Assembly (NCBI RefSeq): GCF_900461555.1 | Contig: NZ_UGOX01000001.1 | Location: 2,245,501-2,309,500 of the forward strand | DNA: 64,000 bases | Direction of reading: 5' to 3' | Origin: Legionella quinlivanii | GTDB taxonomy: Bacteria > Pseudomonadota > Gammaproteobacteria > Legionellales > Legionellaceae | Shown: one piece after another, positions 27,908-36,460 of the stretch | Layout of the letters: every line of letters begins with the position of its first letter | Numbering within the stretch: the stretch's first letter is position 1 | Program-made: the position numbers and the translations under genes | The notes under the pieces: model-generated | What the model saw: only the letters and a program-made list of their open reading frames with translations | What the model was told of the DNA's origin: nothing | The model's database searches: none

Positions 27908-30479
27908 AAATCTCTTCCTTCAATAAATTCCGTCTGCTAACTGCCTGGTATTCTAATTGAATTTCTTTAATTGGAAATCCCAAAACACGCTTTTCCCCTG
28001 TTTTTTTTATTTCCTCTGTTTTCCAGGGAACTGCCAGTATAAGCAACCAGTAACCCTCTTCCCTGTCAAAATATTTTTTATCAAGCCTAAGCCGAATTTC
28101 ATTGCCCAGATCATTAATTTCAAAGCGCTCAATTCTGTCATTATCGATAAAAAAGACAAGTTCTGAAGCGGTATCAACAAGCCGAACCCGATTGAGTAAT
28201 TTAATGCGAATACTATGCGATTCAGGGTTTAAAAAGAGCCTGATCGCACTCATTTTTTGGCTCCATCGAAAAGCCTCTCCCTGAAAATTCTCCGGATTAT
28301 GGAATCCATAGAGCAATACATCATCAACCGTTGCCAAAGAATAATGCATCTGACTGGCGATTCTATTTTTTATTGGCAGTTTCTTCTGCTCCATTGCGAA
28401 CTTAACTCGATACCAGACAAAACTTTGCTCGCAGTAGTTATAAAAGTTTTTCCATGCAAATGGCGTTTTTTTTCGGGAAAAAATAAAGCAATATTTGGAT
28501 AGTAGTCTTGGCATATTGTAACGGCAGAAAAAATAAGGCCTTGCAAAAAAAGAATGAAACAATAATGTCCCGACCTCTTTCCTTAAAAACAGTTGGTCTG
28601 ACTTCATCTTTGCAGAAAGAAGAACCAATGCCTTATTGAAAACTACCCTGGCCAGGGAAGGATTATATTTTTGAATATCTTCCCATTCTTTAGGTATACC
28701 AAAATAGCGTTCATGATGGGCTTTCTGCTCACCTGCAAGCCTGAACAGGACTTCGCCCGAAGTACACTCACTTAGAAATTGATCCAGTAATGCGAAACTG
28801 TCAACAAAGACATGCGATACGCCCACTCCGGGCGCATACCCTAAAGAATATCCCCGCTGATGAAAATCAGCAGCTATTATCCAGTAAGCGAAGCGATTAT
28901 ACTGATGTGCAAATCCCCCCACCGCAAAATACACCTCGCGCTTTATGCCAAACGCGTGCAAGGTCACTTTAGCCCAGCAATCGGGATTTTCAAATTCAGA
29001 AACACCAAGGTTATATAACTTAAGTTCAAATTGCGACAAAGTGTTTCTGCAGATGGCTTCCGTACGTGGATAAAAACCGTCATAGGTTTCAACTTTAAAA
29101 AAGTGCAGCGCCTGTTGAACAGCATCCGGTTCAGCGATGCAGTGTGATTCTGTGAATAACAAAAAATCGCCTCTGGCAAGCGTCGCACCATAGTGACAAA
29201 GCTCGATTTCATTTGCGGCGTCAATACAAACAACATTGGGGAGTGCTCCTGTCTTCGCGGTAATCTGTTCCACTAATTCTTGCTGATGCTTGTGGAAAAC
29301 AATAATCACCTCATAAAGACCTGGGTCACAGCGCTGTTTTTTAGTCCAGCTCAGGATAGCCTCTTCAGCAATGCCCCGATGCGTTTCCATTGGTAATATG
29401 ACTGAAATAAGGGGCGCTTTTCCGCTTGCCTTTCTTTTTTGGAAATTAGATCTTTTGTCCAGTTGAATTAACTCATCGGCATCAAGCGGTACACTGATTA
29501 CTCTATGCTCTTTGGCACTAATCAATGAGGCTTGCAATGCTCCGAGAGTGAATAAGTGACTTTCGAGCGCCTGTTTCGGTACTTTATTCTTCGTCAAAAT
29601 CTGATCGTAGAATAGTTGCAGGGAATTTAAGTATTTTTCTGGAGAGGTGAAAACTGTTTTCTTCTTGGGGGAAAGAAACGTCGCCTCCTCATAATGCGAA
29701 CATAAATGGGCATGAGCCACCCCATTTTCACCGACAATGCTAATACGGCGCTGAAGCCATTGCTCCAAATGCGGTTGAGGGTTTGCATCAAGCAGACCAC
29801 AGGACAAGTAAGCATCAATTCCGGACTCAAGGCGCATGGTGATACTCGACCACAAATCGCCCGGATGGGGATCGGGTTGATGAGAGAATGGTTTCTTAAG
29901 CAAACTGCCAAGCAGCTTCAAATCATTGGTTCCGGTAGCATCTACCCATTGTATCTTTTGCTCATTTGTAAACCAGCGAATCAAATCAATCATATGAGAA
30001 CCCTGATGGTAAAGATTCCCATAACAGGCTGCCTGTATAAGGCGTATGTTCCCAAGCTTGCCCGCTGTAATTGCTTCTTTCATCGCGATAAATTCTTCGC
30101 AATAGCGGGATTGATGCACAATAAATAATTTCCAGCGTTTTGCGACACAGCTTTGGCTAATCGCAAGCCCTTCCTCAATGGAGAGAGCCAGAGGTTTTTC
30201 AACTATTAAGGTATTTATCGAATCAATGCGGGATAGTACAGGAAGCAATTCCTTTCTAATCTGTGGCGGTGTTGCAATCAATACAATATCAGGCTCTGAA
30301 GTCTGTAATCCTTGCTCAAGATTTTCAAATACAGGAAACTGAAAGCTTTCCCGACAATTCTGCCTGGTCAATGAGGAAGGCGCATACCCCCCCACAATGA
30401 GCACATCCTGCCGCAGACTTAATAAGCCGGCATGAACTATTCCTCTTTTACCCAAACCGATTATAAATACTTTATACAT
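27900..30479 (-). CDS. Fusion: Gfo/Idh/MocA-type oxidoreductase + family 2 glycosyltransferase
   Basis: About 859 residues from ATG 30479 (AAGG 5 bases upstream; a GTG at 30494 is the longer option). Residues 1-330: NAD-dependent sugar oxidoreductase, with VFIIGLGKRGIVHAG, IVLIATPPQ and the catalytic-region IVEKPLALSIEEG; family members act on nucleotide-activated or free sugars. Residues about 345-620: a GT2 domain (PLISVILPMETHRGIAEEAI, ARGDFLLFTESHCIAEPDAV, with a shifted acidic site). The C-terminal 230 residues look like a beta-rich domain. It lies directly downstream of wzt, so it probably modifies and then transfers a sugar of the exported glycan. Both active sites need checking. Confidence 0.8.
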   Translation of the reverse strand: MYKVFIIGLGKRGIVHAGLLSLRQDVLIVGGYAPSSLTRQNCRESFQFPVFENLEQGLQTSEPDIVLIATPPQIRKELLPVLSRIDSINTLIVEKPLALSIEEGLAISQSCVAKRWKLFIVHQSRYCEEFIAMKEAITAGKLGNIRLIQAACYGNLYHQGSHMIDLIRWFTNEQKIQWVDATGTNDLKLLGSLLKKPFSHQPDPHPGDLWSSITMRLESGIDAYLSCGLLDANPQPHLEQWLQRRISIVGENGVAHAHLCSHYEEATFLSPKKKTVFTSPEKYLNSLQLFYDQILTKNKVPKQALESHLFTLGALQASLISAKEHRVISVPLDADELIQLDKRSNFQKRKASGKAPLISVILPMETHRGIAEEAILSWTKKQRCDPGLYEVIIVFHKHQQELVEQITAKTGALPNVVCIDAANEIELCHYGATLARGDFLLFTESHCIAEPDAVQQALHFFKVETYDGFYPRTEAICRNTLSQFELKLYNLGVSEFENPDCWAKVTLHAFGIKREVYFAVGGFAHQYNRFAYWIIAADFHQRGYSLGYAPGVGVSHVFVDSFALLDQFLSECTSGEVLFRLAGEQKAHHERYFGIPKEWEDIQKYNPSLARVVFNKALVLLSAKMKSDQLFLRKEVGTLLFHSFFARPYFFCRYNMPRLLSKYCFIFSRKKTPFAWKNFYNYCEQSFVWYRVKFAMEQKKLPIKNRIASQMHYSLATVDDVLLYGFHNPENFQGEAFRWSQKMSAIRLFLNPESHSIRIKLLNRVRLVDTASELVFFIDNDRIERFEINDLGNEIRLRLDKKYFDREEGYWLLILAVPWKTEEIKKTGEKRVLGFPIKEIQLEYQAVSRRNLLKEEICA

Positions 30480-30502
30480 AACTGCCTTGTTCACATTTAA
30501 AG

Positions 30503-31792
30503 CTAAATCAGATACTTCGCAGAAACAGGCAAACCCACCTGCCCAAGAAAAGGTGCTGTTTCATTTTCATAGTCCCAACTAACTGTAATAGGCCCAAGCA
30601 AATCCGTTTCATCCAGCCTCTGCCCGCGATTTTTCGCTCTTTCATATCCCTGAGTGACCATTAAACTATACTGACCCGCCTCTACCATAAGTTTCATTTG
30701 TAGTTCAAAAACTCTGATATGGGATGGAGGATTATCGGCAATCACATTAAGATACAAACTGCCTGTTGTGGTTTTAACCGAGCCGAATTTATCATAGAGT
30801 ATAACTGTAATATGATTCACAACACGCGAATCCGGCATGAATTTAATGCGGATTCTCATTGTTTCACCAAGCCGAAACGTCGTTGCCGGCAACCCTTTCT
30901 CACCATACAAAGCGACTGCAAGCAATCGCCCCTGATTGCCCTTTTTTGTATTCCAGATAGCTTCTTTACCGGGAATATCAAACTGCGAGGGGATGGTCTT
31001 TTCATCCGTCTTGTTTTCCTTCAAATCAGGAGTTTCCAATGCTTCAGGAAGGCTGTTGCTGTCGAGCGCTTCATTAAAAAACAATAAAATTCCCTTATTC
31101 ACAGGACCGTCATACAGCAACTCACCCTGCTTCAGATACAGTGTCCGCGAGCATAAATCCCGCACGGTGCTCATATCATGCGAGACGAATAATAAAGTAG
31201 TTCCCCGCTGGTGCAGATCCCGAATGAAGCGAAAACACTTCTGCTGAAAGAAAAAATCTCCCACCGCTAGCGCTTCGTCAATAATCAGGATATCGGGTTC
31301 AGCTAAAACCTGAACGGCAAAGGCCAAACGCATCCTCATTCCTGTAGAATAGGTTTTTACAGGATGATTAATTGCAGCGCCAATCTCGGCAAAAGCCTCA
31401 ATTTCAGCAAAACGCTTAAGAATTGCCTCCCTGGATAAGCCTAGAATCAGGCCGTTGAGAATCACATTTTCACGCCCGGAATAATCGGGATTAAAACCGC
31501 TCCCCAATTCCAGCAAGGCGGATACTCGCCCTTTCACAGAGACACTTCCACTGCTGGGTCTTAATGTCCCGGCAATAATTTCCAATAAAGTGCTTTTCCC
31601 CCCGCCATTGCGGCCAATAATGGCCACCGCCTCACCCCGCTCAACTTCAAAACTGATATTTTGAAGCGCCCAAAGCGCCTCCATGCCCTGAGTATGTCTT
31701 GGCCAAATGGCGTTTAATAATCGGGCCCGAGGATTGGTAAACAATTTATAACATTTACTGAGGTTCTGAACCTGAATCACTTTCTCATTCAT
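30503..31792 (-). CDS. wzt: ABC transporter ATP-binding protein for polysaccharide export (Wzt)
   Basis: 429 residues. ATPase domain with Walker A GRNGGGKST, signature YSTGMRMRLAFAV, Walker B ILIIDEALAVGD and the switch His in LLFVSHDMSTV. The C-terminal 140 residues form the extra beta-sandwich of Wzt proteins that recognises the end of the finished glycan before export (LAVALYGEKGLPATTFRLGE to the end). Works with the permease encoded 3 bases upstream to move O-antigen or a similar polymer across the inner membrane. Confidence 0.94.
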   Translation of the reverse strand: MNEKVIQVQNLSKCYKLFTNPRARLLNAIWPRHTQGMEALWALQNISFEVERGEAVAIIGRNGGGKSTLLEIIAGTLRPSSGSVSVKGRVSALLELGSGFNPDYSGRENVILNGLILGLSREAILKRFAEIEAFAEIGAAINHPVKTYSTGMRMRLAFAVQVLAEPDILIIDEALAVGDFFFQQKCFRFIRDLHQRGTTLLFVSHDMSTVRDLCSRTLYLKQGELLYDGPVNKGILLFFNEALDSNSLPEALETPDLKENKTDEKTIPSQFDIPGKEAIWNTKKGNQGRLLAVALYGEKGLPATTFRLGETMRIRIKFMPDSRVVNHITVILYDKFGSVKTTTGSLYLNVIADNPPSHIRVFELQMKLMVEAGQYSLMVTQGYERAKNRGQRLDETDLLGPITVSWDYENETAPFLGQVGLPVSAKYLI

Positions 31793-31795
31793 GGC

Positions 31796-32581
31796 TTAAA
31801 CCAGATCAGCAAAATCAGGTCGAAGACGCTGAAACAATCCATAGGCTCCCCAGGCGAATAATGATGAGAGTGCAAAATAAATCAGTAAATTTTTAAACAT
31901 TGGCATTTGTCCCCCAAAAAGCACCAGCCGCAGCTGTTCCACGATAAACGTTAATGGATTAAATACCAGCGCATGCTGTAACCCAGGCGGGGCGGCTTCT
32001 CTGGCATAGAAAATGGGGGTCATAAATAAAAGACTGTGACTTAACATTGCGGTTAACTGACTGATATCCCGTACCATCAAACCAAAAGCAGAAAGAAGCC
32101 AGCTCACCCCCAGAACCAGAGGGAAAAAACAAAGCAAAATCAGCGGAAAAAAAAGTATATTTATGCTGGGAAACCCCAATAACACAATATAACCCAGGCA
32201 CCACACTCCTACACTAATACAAGCATTGAAAAAGGCACCGGCTACAGTCACAAACGATAACAGCTCCAGAGGAAAAACCACTTTTTTTACAAAATTGCTA
32301 TTGCCCGAAATCAGGGAGGGGGATTTGTTGAGACAATCTGCGAATACATTAAAGACAATGAGTCCTGAAAACAGCATTAGCACATATTCAGCGGTTCCAC
32401 CGGAAAAACTCCAGCGAGCTTTCAGGATTACAGCAAAAGCCAGCGTGTAAACTGTAAGGAGGTATAAAGGCTGCAGGAAAACCCAAAGCACCTCCCCTGC
32501 CGTTCCCCTGTAGCGACTTGAAAATTCGCGTTTGCTCAGTTCAAAAACAAGCTGACGATACCGCCAAAGTGAAGAAAGCAA
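31796..32581 (-). CDS. wzm: ABC transporter permease for polysaccharide export (Wzm)
   Basis: 261 residues with six hydrophobic helices and the typical opening LSSLWRYRQLVFELSKREF, SRYRGTAGEVLWVFLQP. First gene of the operon. The start is TTG (32581); an ATG 10 bases upstream is out of frame, and AGGA lies 9 bases from the TTG. The 180-bp gap to the divergent VOC gene should hold both promoters. Confidence 0.93.
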   Translation of the reverse strand: MLSSLWRYRQLVFELSKREFSSRYRGTAGEVLWVFLQPLYLLTVYTLAFAVILKARWSFSGGTAEYVLMLFSGLIVFNVFADCLNKSPSLISGNSNFVKKVVFPLELLSFVTVAGAFFNACISVGVWCLGYIVLLGFPSINILFFPLILLCFFPLVLGVSWLLSAFGLMVRDISQLTAMLSHSLLFMTPIFYAREAAPPGLQHALVFNPLTFIVEQLRLVLFGGQMPMFKNLLIYFALSSLFAWGAYGLFQRLRPDFADLV

Positions 32582-32761
32582 TTTGAAACATCCTGTTATT
32601 GGAAATCCGACCGGAAATAATGGTTGTCCCGGATTGAAGAGCGAATCTTATCAATTTTTAAAGCATTCCTCCAGAGGAATAAGCTATCAAATTTTGCAAA
32701 CTACTGCCTGTATGACTATATTTAAAATTGTTCATTAATTCATCTATTCGGGAAGAGGTGT

Positions 32762-33304
32762 ATGATTCCTGATCATCCAGTTAAATGCACAAAACTGTCT
32801 CTTGGGGAAATTGATCATTACACGCTGATTGTGGAAAATGCAGAGAAAGTTGCCGATTTTCATATTAATCTGCTGGGATTCAATTTTCAGTATATTAAAC
32901 ATGTCAATTCAGGAACTGTTGCTGACCCTGATCATGACATGACCAATTATATTCTGACTTTGCCTGCTAATCCTGCTATTTTTTGTGTGATTACCCAAGG
33001 AATGAATGAAGAAACCGTCTTTAGGAAATATCACCGCAAATTCGGCGAAGGAATTCATCATATTGCCTATAAAGTGGATGATCTATCCAGGAATTGGAAT
33101 ATTTGTGAGGAGAATAAAATTACCAGAACCTCCACAGAGATCATTACTGATCCCGTCAGCGGATTAAAACAATTTTTCATCGTCAAAGACCTGGGCGGTT
33201 ATTTTATTGAATTAATTGAGCGGTCAGATAAAACAGTGGGGCCAGAAGATTTTGCCAGCCAGAATATGAAAAAATTATCGGATAGTATTAAGAAATATGT
33301 TTAA
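32762..33304 (+). CDS. VOC (glyoxalase-fold) protein
   Basis: 180 residues, vicinal-oxygen-chelate fold. Two beta-alpha-beta-beta-beta modules with candidate metal ligands: His in GEIDHYTLIV, His in GEGIHHIAYKV and Glu in GGYFIELIER. It resembles the C-terminal half of 4-hydroxyphenylpyruvate dioxygenases and glyoxalase/bleomycin-resistance proteins more than methylmalonyl-CoA epimerase. GAGG precedes ATG 32762. The substrate cannot be fixed from the neighbours. Confidence 0.87.
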   Translation: MIPDHPVKCTKLSLGEIDHYTLIVENAEKVADFHINLLGFNFQYIKHVNSGTVADPDHDMTNYILTLPANPAIFCVITQGMNEETVFRKYHRKFGEGIHHIAYKVDDLSRNWNICEENKITRTSTEIITDPVSGLKQFFIVKDLGGYFIELIERSDKTVGPEDFASQNMKKLSDSIKKYV

Positions 33305-33335
33305 AGCTAATAGGTTAGCTTAGGTGCACAACGTA

Positions 33336-33360
33336 GGAACACTCACTCTGCGAGTGTTCC
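33336..33360. terminator. Hairpin between convergent genes
   Basis: GGAACACTC-ACTCTGC-GAGTGTTCC, a 9-bp perfect stem, lies 32 bases after the VOC stop and just before the end of the convergent exported-protein gene. No strong T run follows on the plus strand (GGGTATT); it could serve both genes. Confidence 0.45.
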
Positions 33361-33378
33361 GGGTATTATTGGCATAGA

Positions 33379-33924
33379 TCATGAAGCTTTAGTAAAACTA
33401 CAAGATCCTTTATAGGTCTCGCCTGTAGACTCCAGATTATTATATAAAACAGACTTAATCTTCATAACCAAAGTATTATCGTTAAGTGACAAAGTAGCTT
33501 CTGAAATTAAAGTGAGTACATTTTTCTCATCATAACTGCTATAAGTGGTGGTTCCATTTGCAGTTAATTTTGTTTTAGTTGGGTTCCATGTTAATCGCAA
33601 TTGTGTATTATCATAAGTAGTCTTGCTTGAAGAAGCCAGGGTTGTCATGGCACCAAATAGAAATTCCTGACCATCCAGAGAAATTGAATCATCAGATTGA
33701 TCTATTTCCATTGGAACAGGTCCATCAATATCACTGCAAGTACCGATCCAGTTTCCAGAGAAGTTCGTGGCTTTAGTCTCTGAATTTATCGAAATCGCAT
33801 TTTGGGTTTTGGATTTTAGTAAATTTTTATTGGCAAATATGATACTGGTAAGTGTATTACTGGAATTGGCTGTGCTGGCAACTACTGTTACCAAGAGGAT
33901 ACTTGCTATTGTTCTTTGTAACAT
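33379..33924 (-). CDS. Hypothetical exported protein
   Basis: 181 residues from ATG 33924, which has GGAG 6 bases upstream; the longer frame uses a TTG. The N-terminus is a signal peptide (MLQRTIASILLVTVVASTANS). The mature part is polar, Thr/Ser-rich and beta-strand-like, with two cysteines (WIGTCSDIDG and YKGSCSFTKAS) that could pair. A lipocalin- or DUF-type small beta-barrel is possible, but I recognise no family. Confidence 0.7.
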   Translation of the reverse strand: MLQRTIASILLVTVVASTANSSNTLTSIIFANKNLLKSKTQNAISINSETKATNFSGNWIGTCSDIDGPVPMEIDQSDDSISLDGQEFLFGAMTTLASSSKTTYDNTQLRLTWNPTKTKLTANGTTTYSSYDEKNVLTLISEATLSLNDNTLVMKIKSVLYNNLESTGETYKGSCSFTKAS

Positions 33925-34120
33925 CAAATTCTCCAATTATTATGACCTGTTGTTCCAACCTATGGCGAGCTTAGTATAATGAAATTAAATTTTTTTTCCA
34001 TTTTAATTTAACCCATTAAACTGCAGCTCCCCGGATAACAGAATTCATAATAATCTATCGTCATAAAGCTTGTTTATGATACAAAATAAGAAATCAATCG
34101 CAGGCAAAGGATAGTCGCTG

Positions 34121-35941
34121 ATGAAAGAATCTGAATTAATGGCTCTTGTACGGGATTCAAGGGTGAATATTGAAGGATTTATTCCCGGATTGTGCCTATT
34201 TTACCGTAACACTTCTGAAGACGATTGGAGAAAAGCTGGTGAAGCGCGTCTGGAGCAAATTGAGAAGGCCCATCAATTAATTCAATATCTGGATAAAGTT
34301 ACCAGAGATTTTATGGAGATTGATAGTACCCTGTTTCAAAACCAGAAAAGCTACATCAAGGCCAACTTTCAGCGAATTCATGAGTGGCTTATAGACAAGT
34401 CCGATGTGGTTATCTACCATGTTACAAAATTTCATATTTTTAATGAAAATCCCTTTGGAATCATTGTCCTCGATCGACCCGCAGATACCAGGAAATGGCA
34501 TTATTTGTATGCAAGCTTTCAAGCTCTTGTTGCGGATGTATATTACCGGGTTGGATATCTCAATCAACTGGTTGAGAAAAAGCTGGAAGAAACACCTGCT
34601 GTTCAATCGTCTCCTTTGAAAAAAATTACAGATATAGCAAGCGATTCCAAGGAGCTTAATTACTATTATTATCAATACGGACGACAATGTTCGCTTACAA
34701 TACCGGCATCATTTTTTGATAATGAGAATACAATTCAGTTATCCTCAGAGCAATTCGGAAGCTTTGTACTGGGTGTTTATCATTTTTTAAATCAGCATCA
34801 GCCTGATTACGCCGAAATATCCAGGCTTTTCACATCGCAGAGTAGTCGCCAGTTATTATTGATTTTTAAGGCGGTTCACAAACTTGCCCCGCATCATCTT
34901 GATCTCACCGAAAGCCTTTTCCCCTATCCACAATCCCCTTCAATCCAGGCACTTAACAGAACACTTGCAACTACAAAAGACTATCCTGCCCTTTCACTTC
35001 TTCTCCCCGGCTATCGTAGTGAGGCCATGATTTCTATTCTAGAAAAACAAATTAAAATTGAACAGGAATTCAGTGATTTTTTTAACGAAGAAACCAGGAA
35101 ATCACTAAGTGATATGCCCAAAAAAATGTATAACTCGCCCGTTGAAACGATTAAAAAGTCCATATTGACAATAAAAGAAATTAATCAACAACTCCTTAAA
35201 ATGAGAAATTTGCTGGATATTAATCTACTGCCGACTAATGAATTGCATTCTATTTATATTAACTTTCTCTCTTATGAAGAAATGCTTTATGAGACTTTAA
35301 CTATCTCCGCAGGCTTAAACTTCCAGGGCCTGGAGTTTTCGACTGTCATTTCGCCTTTTGAACAAAACGATGGATTATTACAGGGAAGTTATCAGCCCCT
35401 GCTGTTTGAGAGCTATTATCTCCTGAGGAGTCTATGCATTGCTTTATCCTCAATGTTAAAAAAACCTGCCTTTACACGCCATCAACACCATGAAAATTTG
35501 AAACAGTCTTCACGAGAAAAAGACTGCATTTACTATTGTTTAGGCCGGGATCTGGAACTAAACGGATTAGCTCCCAGTAAAACAGAGTCCTCTTACTCTG
35601 CTTATCTGTCAGGATTATATTTCGCATTGTATCTTCATGATGAAACTCTCACTGTTCCTCCTCAATACCCGGAAACAGGCAAAGCAGAACTAATGCAGGC
35701 GGTAAATGACATCAGAAAAACCATCCTTTATCGATTAGCAGCACAATCCCTTAATCAATGTGAGCTTAAACCCTATATTCCAGTGAACCCCTTTGAGCAA
35801 ACCTTAAAACTTCGAAAATCGATTAACACCCTGTTAAGCCTTGCGGCAGTGAGGGAGGTGGGAATGTATGCCTTGCCGAGAAGACCATCCGAACGAACCT
35901 ACTCTCCCCCTGAAGAGACTATGGCCAATTTATCTCTCTGA
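34121..35941 (+). CDS. Hypothetical large helical protein, possible effector
   Basis: 606 residues without signal peptide, membrane helix or any domain I can name. Composition is helical with many Leu/Tyr/Gln. The C-terminus (RPSERTYSPPEETMANLSL) has the short acidic-plus-hydrophobic pattern common in Dot/Icm substrates. It is monocistronic: 34120 and 35942 are flanked by unrelated genes. AAGGA lies 9 bases upstream of ATG 34121. Confidence 0.65.
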   Translation: MKESELMALVRDSRVNIEGFIPGLCLFYRNTSEDDWRKAGEARLEQIEKAHQLIQYLDKVTRDFMEIDSTLFQNQKSYIKANFQRIHEWLIDKSDVVIYHVTKFHIFNENPFGIIVLDRPADTRKWHYLYASFQALVADVYYRVGYLNQLVEKKLEETPAVQSSPLKKITDIASDSKELNYYYYQYGRQCSLTIPASFFDNENTIQLSSEQFGSFVLGVYHFLNQHQPDYAEISRLFTSQSSRQLLLIFKAVHKLAPHHLDLTESLFPYPQSPSIQALNRTLATTKDYPALSLLLPGYRSEAMISILEKQIKIEQEFSDFFNEETRKSLSDMPKKMYNSPVETIKKSILTIKEINQQLLKMRNLLDINLLPTNELHSIYINFLSYEEMLYETLTISAGLNFQGLEFSTVISPFEQNDGLLQGSYQPLLFESYYLLRSLCIALSSMLKKPAFTRHQHHENLKQSSREKDCIYYCLGRDLELNGLAPSKTESSYSAYLSGLYFALYLHDETLTVPPQYPETGKAELMQAVNDIRKTILYRLAAQSLNQCELKPYIPVNPFEQTLKLRKSINTLLSLAAVREVGMYALPRRPSERTYSPPEETMANLSL

Positions 35942-35967
35942 GCTCTGAAACTGAGGTCTTGCACCGC

Positions 35968-36006
35968 CTACTATTTTTATAGTAGTATCTACTAAAAATA
36001 TAGTAG
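35968..36006. promoter_or_regulatory. Twin BlaI-type operators
   Basis: Two 18-bp inverted repeats, CTACTATTTTTATAGTAG (35968-35985) and CTACTAAAAATATAGTAG (35989-36006), are spaced 21 bp apart, two helical turns, 29 bp before the repressor start. BlaI/MecI repressors bind TACTA/TAGTA-like dyads as dimers, so this is very probably the operon operator. A -10-like TAGTAT lies between or within the dyads. Confidence 0.85.
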
Positions 36007-36034
36007 AAATCCAGTCATAACCTCGGAGCAATCA

Positions 36035-36460
36035 ATGTCCCCAAAAAAAACACCTTCGACTATAGCTCATGAGCGCCTTCTCACCGAAGTAGAGCTTGAA
36101 TTGATGAATATCATCTGGAGTCTTGGGACTACCACAATTAAGGAAGTGGTTTCACATCTATCTAAAAAAAGATCCCTAGCCTACACCACGGTTGCTACTG
36201 TGTTTAAGGTGCTCGAGAAAAAAGGCTTTCTAAACTGCCAGAAAAGTACTCATGCTCATGTGTTCATGCCGGCTGTTTCAAAGTCTGAATATGAAAGCAC
36301 TTGCCTGGATCATGTGGTCGCTAATGTGTTTGATGGGGAGCCCCTGGCACTTGTCCAACGTCTGCTAGTTGCCAATAAACTGCAACAGCAAGATATTCAG
36401 GCGATTGAAAAAGCGCTAAAACAGTTAAGCCTTGATGAAAACCTGACAGGAATTGAATAA
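36035..36460 (+). CDS. BlaI/MecI-family transcriptional repressor
   Basis: 141 residues with a winged helix (about 15-80: TEVELELMNIIWSLGTTTIKEVV, LAYTTVATVFKVLEKKGFL) and a C-terminal dimerisation region. In this family, proteolysis of the repressor by an M56 membrane sensor relieves repression. GGAG lies 6 bases upstream of ATG. The stop overlaps the sensor start (TAATG). Represses the operon from the twin operators at 35968-36006, inferred. Confidence 0.93.
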   Translation: MSPKKTPSTIAHERLLTEVELELMNIIWSLGTTTIKEVVSHLSKKRSLAYTTVATVFKVLEKKGFLNCQKSTHAHVFMPAVSKSEYESTCLDHVVANVFDGEPLALVQRLLVANKLQQQDIQAIEKALKQLSLDENLTGIE

